From contig NW_026516393.1 of the NCBI RefSeq assembly GCF_025602895.1, positions 1-62,704 on the forward strand: DNA of 62,704 nt, given 5' to 3'. The position numbers were made by a program, and so were the translations under genes. Position 1 is the stretch's first letter. Each line of letters opens with the position of its first letter. The notes beneath the pieces were generated by a model. That model did no database searches and had not been told where the DNA came from. It saw nothing but the letters and a program-made list of their open reading frames with translations. This stretch comes from Polychytrium aggregatum. Its lineage: Eukaryota; Chytridiomycota; Chytridiomycetes; Polychytriales. Below are positions 52,801 through 62,704 of this stretch, one piece after another.

Positions 52801-54707
52801 CGCTAACATGCCGATGCCGCTCTAAATAGACCCCGAGTGCAGCTGCGAGATGGCATTCTCCTTAGCCCTCGAATCTGACGGGCTCTATGGCGGACAGCCC
52901 ATACAAGTGTTGTTGACATTCTCCGTCGCAACCCAGCCAGGTAAGGCGTTGATGCGACGAGGCTTGGAAGAAGGTGCTGCAGCTGCTTTAACCAGACAAA
53001 TCCACCCGATAGATCGACTCATCGGGCAGCGGTATGACATTGATCTGCCGATTACCATCGGTGGCTCCTTTTGCGCTGCCGATCCTGATGAATCGGCAAT
53101 GACCGAGGTAAGTTGGGACACAACGCCACACAAGAAGAGAGCATAATGCTAGGTGGGTTTGCAGTGAAGTACCACGGCCGTTTGCTCAACTGCCTCCTCG
53201 ACTTTGCAATTTGCATCAGGTTGTATTTGAGACAGACTACGGACATCAAGTTCTGCCTGCACTCTACGAAGGTAGCTAGAGCGTGAATTCGTGACCACAA
53301 AGCAGCTGCGCATTCGTTACGGTGAGCTGGCGTCGATGCTGGCCTGACACTTGCGCATGGCGCTCTGGGTGCCAAGGCGATACATCGAAGGAACACCATG
53401 CTCTCTTGGAAGGCGGGTGCATCACTTTTCGACACTGGAACGGTGTCGTTGTGTGCATCAATGCCCAAAGGAAGGGTAAGCGCGTATTGCAAGTGAGTCT
53501 CGCTTGTCGCGGGCATACCGACTGTCTCAAGGTCCAGTGAAATTTGAGCTGGACTGACACGCCCTCGACAACCACAGGGTTCCTTTCATTTCGATCAGAG
53601 TCTCTCGACGCCCTTGCGCTGCCAATTCGCGGTCTATGGAAGCAGTTTTATCGCCAGAGCATGTAAGTCGAAGGAGAGCTACCATTGGCCAGTTTGCAAG
53701 GCATGATTTGGCAGGAAAGAGCCCTTTGTGTCCGCTGACACAATTTCTGATGATTTGCAGAGCTGATCCACCGCACTTTAGCATCAAAGAGCTGCCAATG
53801 CCGGCATACTCGAGCGTCATCAATCTGCATATCGCAGCTCGTGCCGTTGCATCCCGCAGTCGCCAAGAGCTTGAGAATACTGCGGCTCTATATCGCATCA
53901 CTCAGAAGCGCTTGCTTATCCGAGTCAAAGACACAGCTCCGTCCAGCATCGATCATCTAGCCCTCGTCCTTGACACACTGTACGACTCGGTGGGTCTCTC
54001 TCCGATATGGCCATTCAGCCGGAACGCTCGGGTCATGGGAGAATGGGTCGCTGCGTGTGACAAACGAGTGCCTGGGCAGTGATTATTTGTTAGAGTCGCA
54101 GACTGTGTGAAACCAGACTGATCTCTGCATGCAACCAGATGCGCCAGGATATGACCGCATGCAGCAGGGCCGAGAAAAACCTCGATACTCTCCGACAGAA
54201 GCTCTCGAACGCCACGATGTGCATGTGTGTCTTGATTGGGTACGTTTGAGGATCCATAGAGCAGGCCCCGTTCCTTGGTCACGGCTGCGGCTCGTGCTGT
54301 GAAGCTCATGCAGCTCCATCAACCAACACAACAGCATATACGCTGAGCTGGATGCAGTCACCCAGGCGAGTCTGTTCAGCGCTCTCAGCTGCCATGTTCC
54401 TGCCAATGAAGATGCCGTTGGATGGGAGGAAAACACCTACGCCTCCATCATTTCGATGGCCAAAGAAATCTCATCAAAGTTTCGGGAGCAGTATGGTACG
54501 TAACACATGCTGGGCAGCTCTTTGTATTGATGACAAGAGCCCAACGACTTAATTGGCGCTGTGTGTTGGCCCGTCTCCTTGTCAGCCCCGAGTCACAGTT
54601 TGCATGAGCGGGCCGAGAATGCCACAAAGCTGGAAACCAGCATCACGAAGCTCTCAGAGAGGCTCAGGAAGCTGAGTGTCCGCAGGAAGCGAGCCTCTGA
54701 AGTCTAA
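49842..54707 (+). CDS. BBS9: BBSome subunit BBS9 (PTHB1), many exons
   Basis: Subunit of the BBSome, the coat that moves membrane proteins in cilia. Exons I can fix: 49842-49980, 50078-50219, 50315-50382, 50432-50611, 50758-50932, 51048-51141, 51340-51436, 51499-51609, 51746-51872 and 51986-52170. The beta-propeller starts MSLFQLKSWWD, then IAFGGLDGILR, LALLHPNHLSIA, DLICIQSLDG, LPGSLCYIP, VESYRYHHIAIADE, HYLAIGTHSG and LNDMGDLCVAYLGT. Exon limits from 52.2 to 53.6 kb (GAE-like domain) are unresolved. Later exons show QKRLLIRVKDTAPSSIDHL, AEKNLDTLRQKL and VGWEENTYASIISMAKEI. The last exon reads RAENATKLETSITKLSERL and ends RRKRASEV. All match the order of animal BBS9. The divergent neighbour is CSN6, and the convergent neighbour ends 160 bases away. 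Confidence 0.92.
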
Positions 54708-54867
54708 GCCGAAGCAATCTGGTCACGGCCAAGAGATTTTGCAGTTGGCTGCTTGAACTTGGTGGAGGCATTGGTGGATGGTGGAGACGGCTAGCACAAG
54801 TGACTCTCGGCGCTACCAGATCAGCAAGGACTCTCCATTTCAACAGCCATCATGAACACGGTAGACA

Positions 54868-56187
54868 CTACAGCCAAGAGGGAATATGTTTCGGATTGTA
54901 GTAGAGGGGTTCGGAAAATACTTCAATAAACTGAGTTCGGGCCAAGCGATGTTGAAACAGGGCACATGTGATTATAGAACAGGGCACACGACGTTAGAAC
55001 AGGGCAGGCACTGTCACATGGGAGGTATTCGGGTGTATCTACCTCCTGATCGGCTATGCGGATACTGGGCCCAGCGAATCGGCGGTATTCGTCGAATATT
55101 GATGTCATGGACCAGTTTTGCAGCTTCCTGAGACAGCCCACAAGACAGCCTATGCGATGCTGCAATGAGCGATTGCATGTAAGATTGCGGTCGTCTTGGG
55201 ATATGCAGGCAGCACCACGTCTTCCGGTGTGCTCAACCAAATCGCTCGAGATGGCCACATACCTTTCCTTTGTTGCAGTGCAGTAGAACTTGTTCGAGCG
55301 TCGCCCGAGGAGCTCAGTCGAGTAAGTGATTGGACTTTTTCGAATGCAACGTGTGCTATTGTGTCCGTAAAAGCTTACTTGGATGGTTTCTCACATCTGC
55401 GGAGGAGGAAAATGGACAAACGGGTTATTCCTGTCAATGAGTTGTCCGCTGCCGATGCGAATACGGCTTCGACTGTGACTGCGATGTATTTCGCAGTGGA
55501 GATCGAGTGGCGATCATCATCGGCGCTTGCATCGTTAGCCGTGACGTAGTATCCTATTGCTCACCTAGGACTTGAACCAAAGCATCTGCAATGTCCTTTT
55601 GATCAATTTCGCCGAAAGGTTCCTGCAAACATCGCAAGAGCAAGTGGTGATTCAGCTTCATGTCCGAACTCGGGGGGCTCGAGGAGCCGCATCGCCGAAG
55701 CTTGTGCGGCAGATCTATCTACCTTGTTAACCGAGATCGGGTAGTGGAAGATCTGGATGCCCTCGCTCTCCAGAAACGCCACGTTCTCTTCTGAATACTC
55801 CTCTGGACACAGGAACCTGCGGCCATAAGGCGAAACCAGCAAGCTGAGGACCAAGCACATATCCTCGATCGATGGTGCGGGCGGCGGCGCTGCACTCACA
55901 TCACCGTCTTGAGACCGAGTTTTTTGAGGAAAGGGCTATTTGGTGTTGAAGTCGAGGCAGGTATTGGCGAGCAGGGGTTTGAGAAGGGGAGGGCGATTCG
56001 TTAAACTGGGGTGCTTGTCCCGCGATAGCCTCGCTGCTCGCTGCTCGCTGCTGGAGAGGCTGCGGGGCATGGCCGCAGGGTGCGTCGACGCAACATACTA
56101 GTTCTTTTTGTTGGGGTATCCGGAGCGGTAGACCCCCGGTGCCACCATGGCAAAGTTGAGCGGAGGGACGACTCGATCAGTCGACAT
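54868..56187 (-). CDS. Siw14/PFA-DSP-type phosphatase, seven exons
   Basis: Plant-and-fungal atypical dual-specificity phosphatase. Yeast members such as Siw14 hydrolyse inositol pyrophosphates. Exons 56187-56099, 55935-55900, 55816-55723, 55622-55565, 55312-55263, 55159-55043 and 54930-54868 give 168 residues in frame. The sequence runs MSTDRVVPPLNFAMVAPGVY, RSGYPNKKNYPFLKKLGLKT, LCPEEYSEENVAFLESEGIQ, FHYPISVNK, EPFGEIDQKDIADAL, then the CX5R catalytic loop HCNKGKHRIGCLVGC. The nucleophile Cys codon is 55275-55277, and the loop is split by an intron after the second Lys. It ends WSMTSIFDEYRRFAGPSIR, ADQE, FIEVFSEPLYYNPKHIPSWL. Size and motifs are typical, so it should be active and cytosolic. 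Confidence 0.95.
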
Positions 56188-56309
56188 GGTGCCGTCGCCT
56201 GTTGGGATCGCTTCGTCTGATCGAGCGAAAGGCACGACGAATGTTGGACGGCGCGCCTTGGCACAAACCAGGACGAGTGGGGCCCACCACGATGCAGATC
56301 ACATGATCC

Positions 56310-56352
56310 AATTGGCGAGACCGAGACCGAGGCCGAGACCAAGACCGAGAGG
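56310..56352. repeat. GAGACC-type hexanucleotide repeat
   Basis: About seven degenerate copies of GAGACC/GAGGCC/AAGACC just upstream of the ATG at 56412, in the 5' flank of the signal-peptide protein gene. Part of the 225-base divergent gap to the phosphatase gene. Confidence 0.85.
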
Positions 56353-56411
56353 GCTTTGTGGTGGTGCGCCAAATCGAGCCTTGGCTGATTTCTGTCCACG
56401 ATCTGCCTGCC

Positions 56412-57856
56412 ATGGTGCTCTCCGCAAAGTCGATCCTGCAAGTGCTATTGCTCGCGGGCATCCTGCTCTCATGGGCCACGTTCGGTGAGGACATTCAACT
56501 TTACGGCCCTCCTGCACTACAGAAAGCGGCTGTGGCGGCAGTCGCATTCCTCTGATGCCTCGACCCTCCCCCGCCAGACTACATCTCCAAGGCTCTTATG
56601 AGGGGGAAGAACACTTTACGCATGAGCTTCGGCAGCGAAAAAATGCCAAAGTCGGTTCATGTCGGAGAAGTCTTCAACGTCACACTGGAGTACACTGCCA
56701 CGGTTGGCACGACCTCGAGCTACATCAACACCACGGTCCATATGGGTATGGCGACTCTGTCTGCTCGTGAGCACCCAAATCTAGGCCTCGACTGACAGCG
56801 TCTCTGGCTCATCCGTTGCCACTATATCTATCCGCTGCTGATCGCTGCTGATCGCTGCGTCGCCAGCTCTCCGCTGCGCCGGAAACAAAGACGGAGGCAT
56901 CACCTTCCACAGCGAGCCCTTCATCATCAACACCAAGCACGGAGTGCTGTTCTTTGAGTATCCGATCACCGAGGCCGACCTGCGACCCGACCTCGGCTCG
57001 GCTCTGTGCTATATGAGTATGAGCTTCGACTACGCATCGACCGATCAGTCGCTCGACAGCCGCACCCCGCGTATCTACTCGTTCGACCACATGTCGTCGC
57101 TGTTCAAGGTTTCTCGGGCTGAGCGCAAGTTTCAAGATTCCCAAGAAGGCCAAGAAAGTGGTTACGCTTGGAGCCAAAACGGCATCGACGAGCTCGACTG
57201 CCTCGGCCGCATCGACCGTCTCGGTTGCGTCACCTGCCTCGGCCAAGGCTCCGCAGATCGTGACCACCGTCATCTCCGAGGTAGTGCACGAGTCTGTCGA
57301 GGTGCAGATTCCCGAGATTGACGAGGCCCTGCGGCTGTGGCTGCGAAAGATCCCGAGCGGCTATGCGACCGACCCAAAGACGCCTGTAGTCCTGAAGGTA
57401 TCCGAGTTTGCGGTCGAGCACCCCGACAACTGGGTCCTGGATACGGGATCGCATCTTTCGCTCTCGACCGTGGCCATGATCATTGTCGGCTTTTATGCCC
57501 TCCGCTTCCTCCTGAAGCTGTCCAAGGTCCAGCGCTTCTTGGGCAAGCTGAGCGCCCTGTTCTTTGATTGGCTCCACCAGGACATCCAGGTACGACGGCC
57601 GTGCTATCTTGCTGTGCTGCATGTGATGCCAGCCGTCCGGGAGTATTTGTACTGGCCGCCGCGTGTGCTGACTGTCTGTGCCGTGGCTCGGCCCTGTTCA
57701 ACGGCAACAACCACCTTCCTTGTCTCCCGGCCATGTCCTGTTGCATCCTGCCCTGCTCCGCAACGACCCTCGGCCCTGTCCTGGTGCATCCTGCTGGCTG
57801 CTTGTCCGTCACAGGCCTCGATTGCTCCTCCGAAGCGCCCGAATCAGCGCCAATGA
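56412..57856 (+). CDS. Unrecognised secretory-pathway type I membrane protein
   Basis: Exons 56412-56484, 56578-56745, 56867-57589 and 57815-57856. The first 24 residues form a clear signal peptide (KSILQVLLLAGILLSWATFG). The luminal part has NVT and NTT glycosylation sites, HSEPFIINTKHGVLFFEYPI, then a Lys-rich and Ala/Ser/Thr-rich linker, IVTTVISEVVHESVEVQIPE and one span LSTVAMIIVGFYALRFLLKL, followed by a basic tail ending KRPNQRQ. I know no matching family. The frame shifts once at the TTT at 57130-57132: without one T the product is 334 residues and all exon phases agree. That makes a sequence error more likely than an intron, because a splice bridging it would be under 30 bases. Confidence 0.65.
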
Positions 57857-58051
57857 GACACCACGCCGCCGGATTCGTCCGGCCGATTTCCTTTTTGGGC
57901 TGCTCGCCGTGTCTGTCCAGCCCTTGCCCCTCCCCCTCCCCCTCCCCTCGTCGATGCCCTTGCTTTGAGGCCCTGGCGAACTTTGCCGCCCTTGCGCCTT
58001 GCGTGGTCCGACATCACAACCACAAAATACACCCTGCGATCTGCTGCCGAT
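57857..58051. other. Short intergenic region
   Basis: 195 bases between two forward genes, with a C-rich CCCCTCCCCCTCCCC tract near 57,928. It should hold the Ubp6 promoter. Confidence 0.5.
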
Positions 58052-61000
58052 ATGCCCGTCTTGCAAGGTGGGGAGCAAGTCAGCGTGAGACCGGCTCAAG
58101 ACAAGAGCGACCGATCGAGCGCGGGAGGAGAGGATGAAGGGGCCTTGCGAGCCAAACGGGCTTGGATCGGGATTGAAACCGGCCTTGCTGGTGGCGAGCT
58201 GATCTTATCTTGCGACTGTCGCAGTCACCGTCAAGTGGAGCGGCAAGAAGTTCGATGCCATCGAGCTCGACACGGACCAGCCCGGACTGGTCTTCAAGAC
58301 CCAGCTGTTTTTCCCTCACCGGCGTTGCGCTGACCGCCAGAAGATCATGATCAAGGGCGGCATCGTCAAGGTGACTCGTGTGCTCGACTGGAATCTGGCT
58401 GTTCTCGTCTGCAGACTCCGGGTCAGCAATGGCCCCTTGAACAGCACCCTGACCAAGCTCTCACCTTCGATTACCGCTTGCTGCCCCTCCCAGACGATAC
58501 GGACTTTAACAAGCTTGGTCTCAAAGATGTATGTGGTCCGACCGTGCCTGCCAGAGCCATTCGCCGCCTGCCAGAGCCATTTGCCGCCTGTCTCATCGTC
58601 GAGTTCAAGGCCCACTCGAAGGGGCCCTATACACGGCTAACTCGGCTTCGCAACCTTCCCATCGTCTTCCACCTGCTCTACAGGGCCATTCATTCATGGT
58701 AAATAGGCGATAAAGTCCAAAGTAGCGTCGGTGCCGCAAACACTAACGAGCCGAGTTCGCGCTTCGTTCCAGATGATGGGCACAGTCGGGGAGCTTCCCA
58801 AGGTTCCTACAACCGCAACGGTCTTCCTCGAGGACATGAGTGACAACCAGATTGCACAGGCAGTAAGTCCAGCTGGCACACCCGAGACAAGCGCATCCAG
58901 ATCGAGCCTATGCTCACCAATATGTGTGCACGACTCTTCTTTGCCAATGCTGTCGCAGCTCAAGATTCCTGCCGGTCTTGTAAACCTGGGGAACACATGC
59001 TACATGAACGCACACAATTCAGTGGTCTTCGGCCATTCCTGACTTTCGACGGCCCTTTCACGTAAGTCCCTGTTGTTGCCGCGCAAGTCGTCGACGGTGG
59101 TGGTCTCGCCAGCGGTTCGCTGTTTCCAATGGGCTGCGCTGGCGCCGCTGTGTTCATCCAGACCAGCAGAAGCAGCATGAGTGTTGGTCTTGTCGCATCC
59201 GCCACAATTGACACCTCGACGATCGCACTCAGGCTACTGCCGGATCCGATGGCAACACCCGAACTGGCGGCCTCCCTTCGTGACTGCTCAAGAATTAAGC
59301 ATCTCGAGCGACTCGATCACGCCGCTGGTGTTCCTGCAGGTCCTTCGTCTGGCTTACCCTCAGTTTTCCCATGCCGATAACCGTGGGTTCATGCAGCAGG
59401 ACGCTCAGGATGCTGAGCCAGCTTGTCTCGTCGCTCAAGGGTGCCGTTCCAGGACTCTGTCTGGACGGAACAGCCAATCCAGACGCCAAGTTTGTTTCGC
59501 AGTTTCTGACCGGCGAGATGTATTCCAGGTTGGTTTGGTCCTTAGAGTGGCTGTGGCTGTGGCTGTGGCTGTGGCTGTGGGAGTGGAAGTGCTGCGCGAG
59601 ATACTTGCTCTGTCTGGATCGCATGACAGTGATCTGCGGACCTCTGCTAAGTGCCATGATCATATACTCACACACTCACACACTCACTCCCTGTCGTCTA
59701 CTCCTTCGATCGTGCAGCATCAAATGCGATGAGAGCGACGAACCTGCACAGGAGGGTATCGAGTCGTTCACAGATCTTACTGTCAATATCGGTTCCGGAG
59801 GTAAAACGCTGTGTGACTGCCGTAGCCATCCCTCGCTCACTCCCCACGCTTGGTCGCGCGTGGACAATGCTGTGAATGCAGGCATCATGGACGCCGGCCG
59901 ACGTGGACATCCAATCGATACCGCACTTGGCTGACCACCCTTGATGCTTCGCAGTTTCGACCTATATGATGACCGATATCCTGAACGGCCTGACTGAAAA
60001 GATCGAAAAGCACTCGCAGGCCTTGGGGCGCTCTGCCGTTCACACCAAGTCTCGCAAGATCTCGCGCCTTCCTGCCTATCTCGCCATCAACTTTGTTCGC
60101 TTCCAGTGGAAGGCCCAGGAGAGAATCAAGGCCAAGATTCTCAAGGTACCGCTGATGCCACTGCGAGTTTAGCGTTGTTTCTGCAGTGCCCCAGCAGCTC
60201 CCTTTCACCGCGATGGGTATCTACCCCTCATTTCGATGGCTCCGCTCCTCGGCGAACCGCCTTGCTGATTTTGCTCGCTGGCCAATCGGTACCCCCAACA
60301 GAAAGTCAAGTTCCCGTTCGAGCTCGATATTTCTCCATGTTGCACTGCGGAGTTGCAAGAAAAGCTGTCTCCGGCCAAGGCTCACCTCAAAGCTGTGTCT
60401 GACAAGAAGGCTGATGCCAAGGTGCAGTGAATGTGCTGCTGCAGCCCCTGATGCAGCAAGGAGAAGGAGGACTCTAGCTTTATGTCCGTTCTAGCCTCGT
60501 ATCATACCTAACCTCGTATCGCGTTATGGCTGACACGTCGCCGTTGCTCTGCCTTCAGAAAAAGCGCAAGGCCGGCAGCGAGACCGAGGCTTCGCAGAAG
60601 ATGGACATTGATGCAGCTCCCCAGAGCGACCAAGTTGCGCTGATGAAGGATATCGGCGTGGATTCAAGTTTGATCGACGACGTGGGCTGCAATAGCTCGG
60701 GAGTGTATGATTTGGTTGCTGGTGAGCGTCGATTCGGCACGCACCGGGAAGCGATGTCACCGATTCGTGCTTTGCTATTCAAGAGACGAGTGGCATTATT
60801 GAGTGTGCGGCTGGATCTCGAATCGCGAGCCACAGTGCTTCACCATGGAGATGCGAGACCGCCAGCTCGTTGGCCACCAGGACAGGCCCTCTGCCACCGC
60901 AAGCTTGTGGACTGACCTTGCTACCCTTCTCGCTCAAGTCCTGACCCACGTTGGACGTGCCGCCGACTCGGGCCACTACATCGGATGGGTCAAGCAGGAC

Positions 61001-61408
61001 AACAGTGATGAGTGGTGGAAGTTTGACGACGACAAGGTCTCCATGGTCAAGCAGGACGATATCACGAAGCTCGAGGGTGGCGGCGACTTTCACACCGGTG
61101 AGAGCACTAATGCTCGAGGAGGGGATGCTCGACAAGTGCGCCTCTGCCGAGAGCGATCGGTCGGATTGAAGAAACTGACCTCGTCTAACTCCTTACCCGC
61201 ATCGATTTTCCCCTCCCTTCAGCTTACATCTGTTTGTATACTGTAAGTGGGGCATGCATGTACCGAGGGGCGAAGGAATCTGGCACAGGTAATGGTCTCT
61301 GATTGATTGTTCACTCCACTCTATCCTCTGATTTTCGGATCGTTCCTGCTTTATACAACCGCCATCCTGCAGCGCAAGAAGCTGGAATCGCTGGATCAAA
61401 TCAACTAG
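58052..61408 (+). CDS. UBP6: Proteasome-associated deubiquitinase Ubp6/USP14, frame disrupted
   Basis: Ubiquitin-specific protease that docks on the proteasome Rpn1 and trims ubiquitin chains. Exon 1 (58052-58067) encodes MPVLQ and joins 58225-58370 with the ubiquitin-like domain VTVKWSGKKFDAIELDTDQP. A 15-base exon at 58684-58698 is followed by 58773-58862 (MMGTVGELPKVP, VFLEDMSDNQIAQA). 58959-59061 has GLVNLGNTCYMNA with the catalytic Cys codon 58998-59000. Then come VFLQVLRLAYPQF, FMQQDAQ, LTGEMYSR, SRKISRLPAYLAINFVRFQW, VKFPFELDISP and the His box SGHYIGWVKQ with EWWKFDDDKVS. The end is AYICLYT plus RKKLESLDQIN, stop 61406-61408. At least five single-base shifts interrupt frames at 58308-58335, about 59011-59016, 59283 and 59410-59416. 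Either the assembly has errors here or the gene is newly broken. Confidence 0.88.
59547..59580. repeat. GTGGCT hexanucleotide repeat, intronic
   Basis: Between five and six perfect copies of GTGGCT in the intron that follows the exon ending LTGEMYSR of the Ubp6 gene. Confidence 0.93.
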
Positions 61409-62026
61409 GGAGTGCCAGCTTTGGTCACACGGAAGCCGCACTCAGTTCCTTTCGCCTCAGCTTCATTTAGTACAGCGCTGCTCCAGCCATTGGCGATGAT
61501 GTCCAACGATGCAGCTGGGTGGGGCACAAGCCGACCCGAGAGATACATACAGTGCGTGTTATCATGATGTGACGCAAAAACAGTCTTTGGGGATAGAGAA
61601 ACATCGCCCCTGCTCATCGCGGTACCAGCATCTGGCGGAATATATCGCCTTGAACTTTATCCTCGGACTCGTCATTGGCGAAGGGGCAGCAGCCCGCCCC
61701 GAGCTGCGCGGTGCATTGTCCGATTCCGAGTCGGTATAGGTTTTGGCCGGTCTGGGAGTGGTCCAACCCTGAGTGGTACCGGTCGTTGGTTGGTGGAAAG
61801 AAAGCCAGAGCAAACATGCCAGTCATTTGCTCTGTCTCGGTGGATATTGGATTTGAACATGGATTCAAGTGCCCAGCGGGCAGCAGTGGAGCTGGGCAGG
61901 AAGGCTTTGCGGATGACCAGTGCGGCTGCTGTCGGTCTGGCACCTGGAGGCCACAGTCCTCCCTCGGTGTCTGGGCTTGTTATGGATTGGGCCCGGCAGC
62001 GCCAGCCCGAGCCGGGTTATTCGGAA
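61409..62026. other. Intergenic between convergent genes
   Basis: No gene supported. The reverse-strand frame at 61614-61943 has no motif and looks like non-coding sequence. The exact 3' end of the next gene is uncertain, so its last exon may extend to 61980. Confidence 0.45.
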
Positions 62027-62704
62027 TGGGCGGAAGAGCATGGCCCGCCATTGGCAGGACCGGGTTGAGCGGCGTGTTGGCCTGGATACTCCATTTTGTG
62101 TGGTGTCGAATGAGTAGGGCCAGATATGCGCCATCGATCAGAATCGTCACGGGTGGTCATCCAGCCCATGATGATTGTTGGGAATGCCCTGGATGTGTGG
62201 TGAAGAATACAGGGTTCAGAGGTTGAAATACGATAATGTGCTGTCCAAGCAATCTAAGGGACGTCCGCTGCGGGCCCATGTGAGCCGCATTCGCAAGCAG
62301 ATGGAGCATTCCCCGTTCACGAACTGGAAGAGAGAGAGAGACGGCCCGGGACTTACTGCAATGACACAATGGCATTGAAGATGCTGCTCAGGAATCTGCT
62401 GGCGCCGATGATCCAGTGCTGGCCGCGGATGTCCCCGCGACGCATGAGCATCAATACAAAGGCCAGCGCTGCATATACTTCCGTGGCAGCGAAGGAATAA
62501 GCCTGATTCAGCAGCGGCTGGGTCGGATCCCAGAATTGGTACTTGAAGCAGCATTGCAGCGAGAATGAAAAGACAAAGAGAGCGGCGGCGGCATAGGGCA
62601 GCATCTGGGCCAGCAGTTTCGGGTCGGATGTAAACTCCTGGTTCTGGGGCGAGAGCAGGCTCCTGCAGGTGGTGATGGTCAAGATGCTGCCCATGAGCAG
62701 GATC
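62027..62704 (-). CDS. Multi-spanning membrane protein, partial (runs off window)
   Basis: The exon from the window edge to 62357 is open throughout and encodes hydrophobic segments: MGSILTITTCRSLL, LAQMLPYAAAALFVFSFSLQ, YSFAATEVYAALAFVLMLM and GASRFLSSIFNAIVSL. Donor GTAAGT follows at 62356. A plausible next exon starts after CATCCAG near 62,190 with AFPTIIMGWMTTRDD and would stop at 62027-62029 after a hydrophilic tail; an alternative frame would stop at 61980. The N-terminal part lies beyond the window. The topology suggests a seven-span-type or similar integral membrane protein. I do not recognise the family. Confidence 0.5.

Noticed and set aside
57106..57140. A very short intron in the signal-peptide protein to repair the frame
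   Set aside because: It would be under 30 bases, far below the other introns here (mostly 55-260); a one-base error explains the data better.

Overview
This looks like a nuclear window from a zoosporic (flagellated) fungus, most likely a chytrid. Genes are split by many short GT-AG introns and the coding DNA is fairly GC-rich. There are two eukaryotic tRNAs without encoded CCA, fungal-type families (ABCA and ABCC transporters, a Siw14-type phosphatase, an NRPS-like reductase), and a BBSome subunit (BBS9), which points to a cilium. The genus is inference; no rRNA or marker gene fixes it.

Layout. 1-5.4 kb: a reverse-strand, intron-containing Tnp2 (CACTA/EnSpm-type) transposase gene. 6.0-9.5 kb: two unrecognised multi-spanning membrane proteins. 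10.2-12.0 kb: a five-exon aldo-keto reductase. 13.0-17.8 kb: an 11-exon NRPS-like reductase (adenylation, carrier and thioester-reductase domains). 18.2-18.4 kb: tRNA-Lys and tRNA-Asn in tandem. 18.7-20.8 kb: a TFIIB-family protein that matches BRF2 (the TFIIIB50 type), unexpected in a fungus. 21-30.3 kb: two divergent half-size ABCA transporters. 31.1-37.7 kb: a full ABCC transporter. 38.3-44.1 kb: a near-perfect inverted duplication of about 1.7 kb per arm, holding the 3' halves of two divergent paralogues (Cys-rich ectodomain, one membrane span, cytosolic SH3). 44.7-46.8 kb: an IQ-motif protein. 47.5-49.5 kb: COP9 signalosome subunit 6. 49.8-54.7 kb: BBS9. 54.9-56.2 kb: the Siw14-type phosphatase. 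56.4-57.9 kb: an unrecognised signal-peptide/one-span protein. 58.1-61.4 kb: proteasome-associated deubiquitinase Ubp6/USP14. 62.0 kb to the end: part of another membrane protein.

There is no operon logic. Links are by theme only: three ABC transporter genes side by side, and two ubiquitin-system genes (CSN6, Ubp6) about 10 kb apart. Splice junctions were derived by reading frame and motif continuity, and every complete model described as closing in frame was checked modulo 3. Between about 57.1 and 59.4 kb several single-base indels break otherwise conserved frames, which suggests local assembly errors or very recent decay. Long tandem repeats sit repeatedly inside introns.
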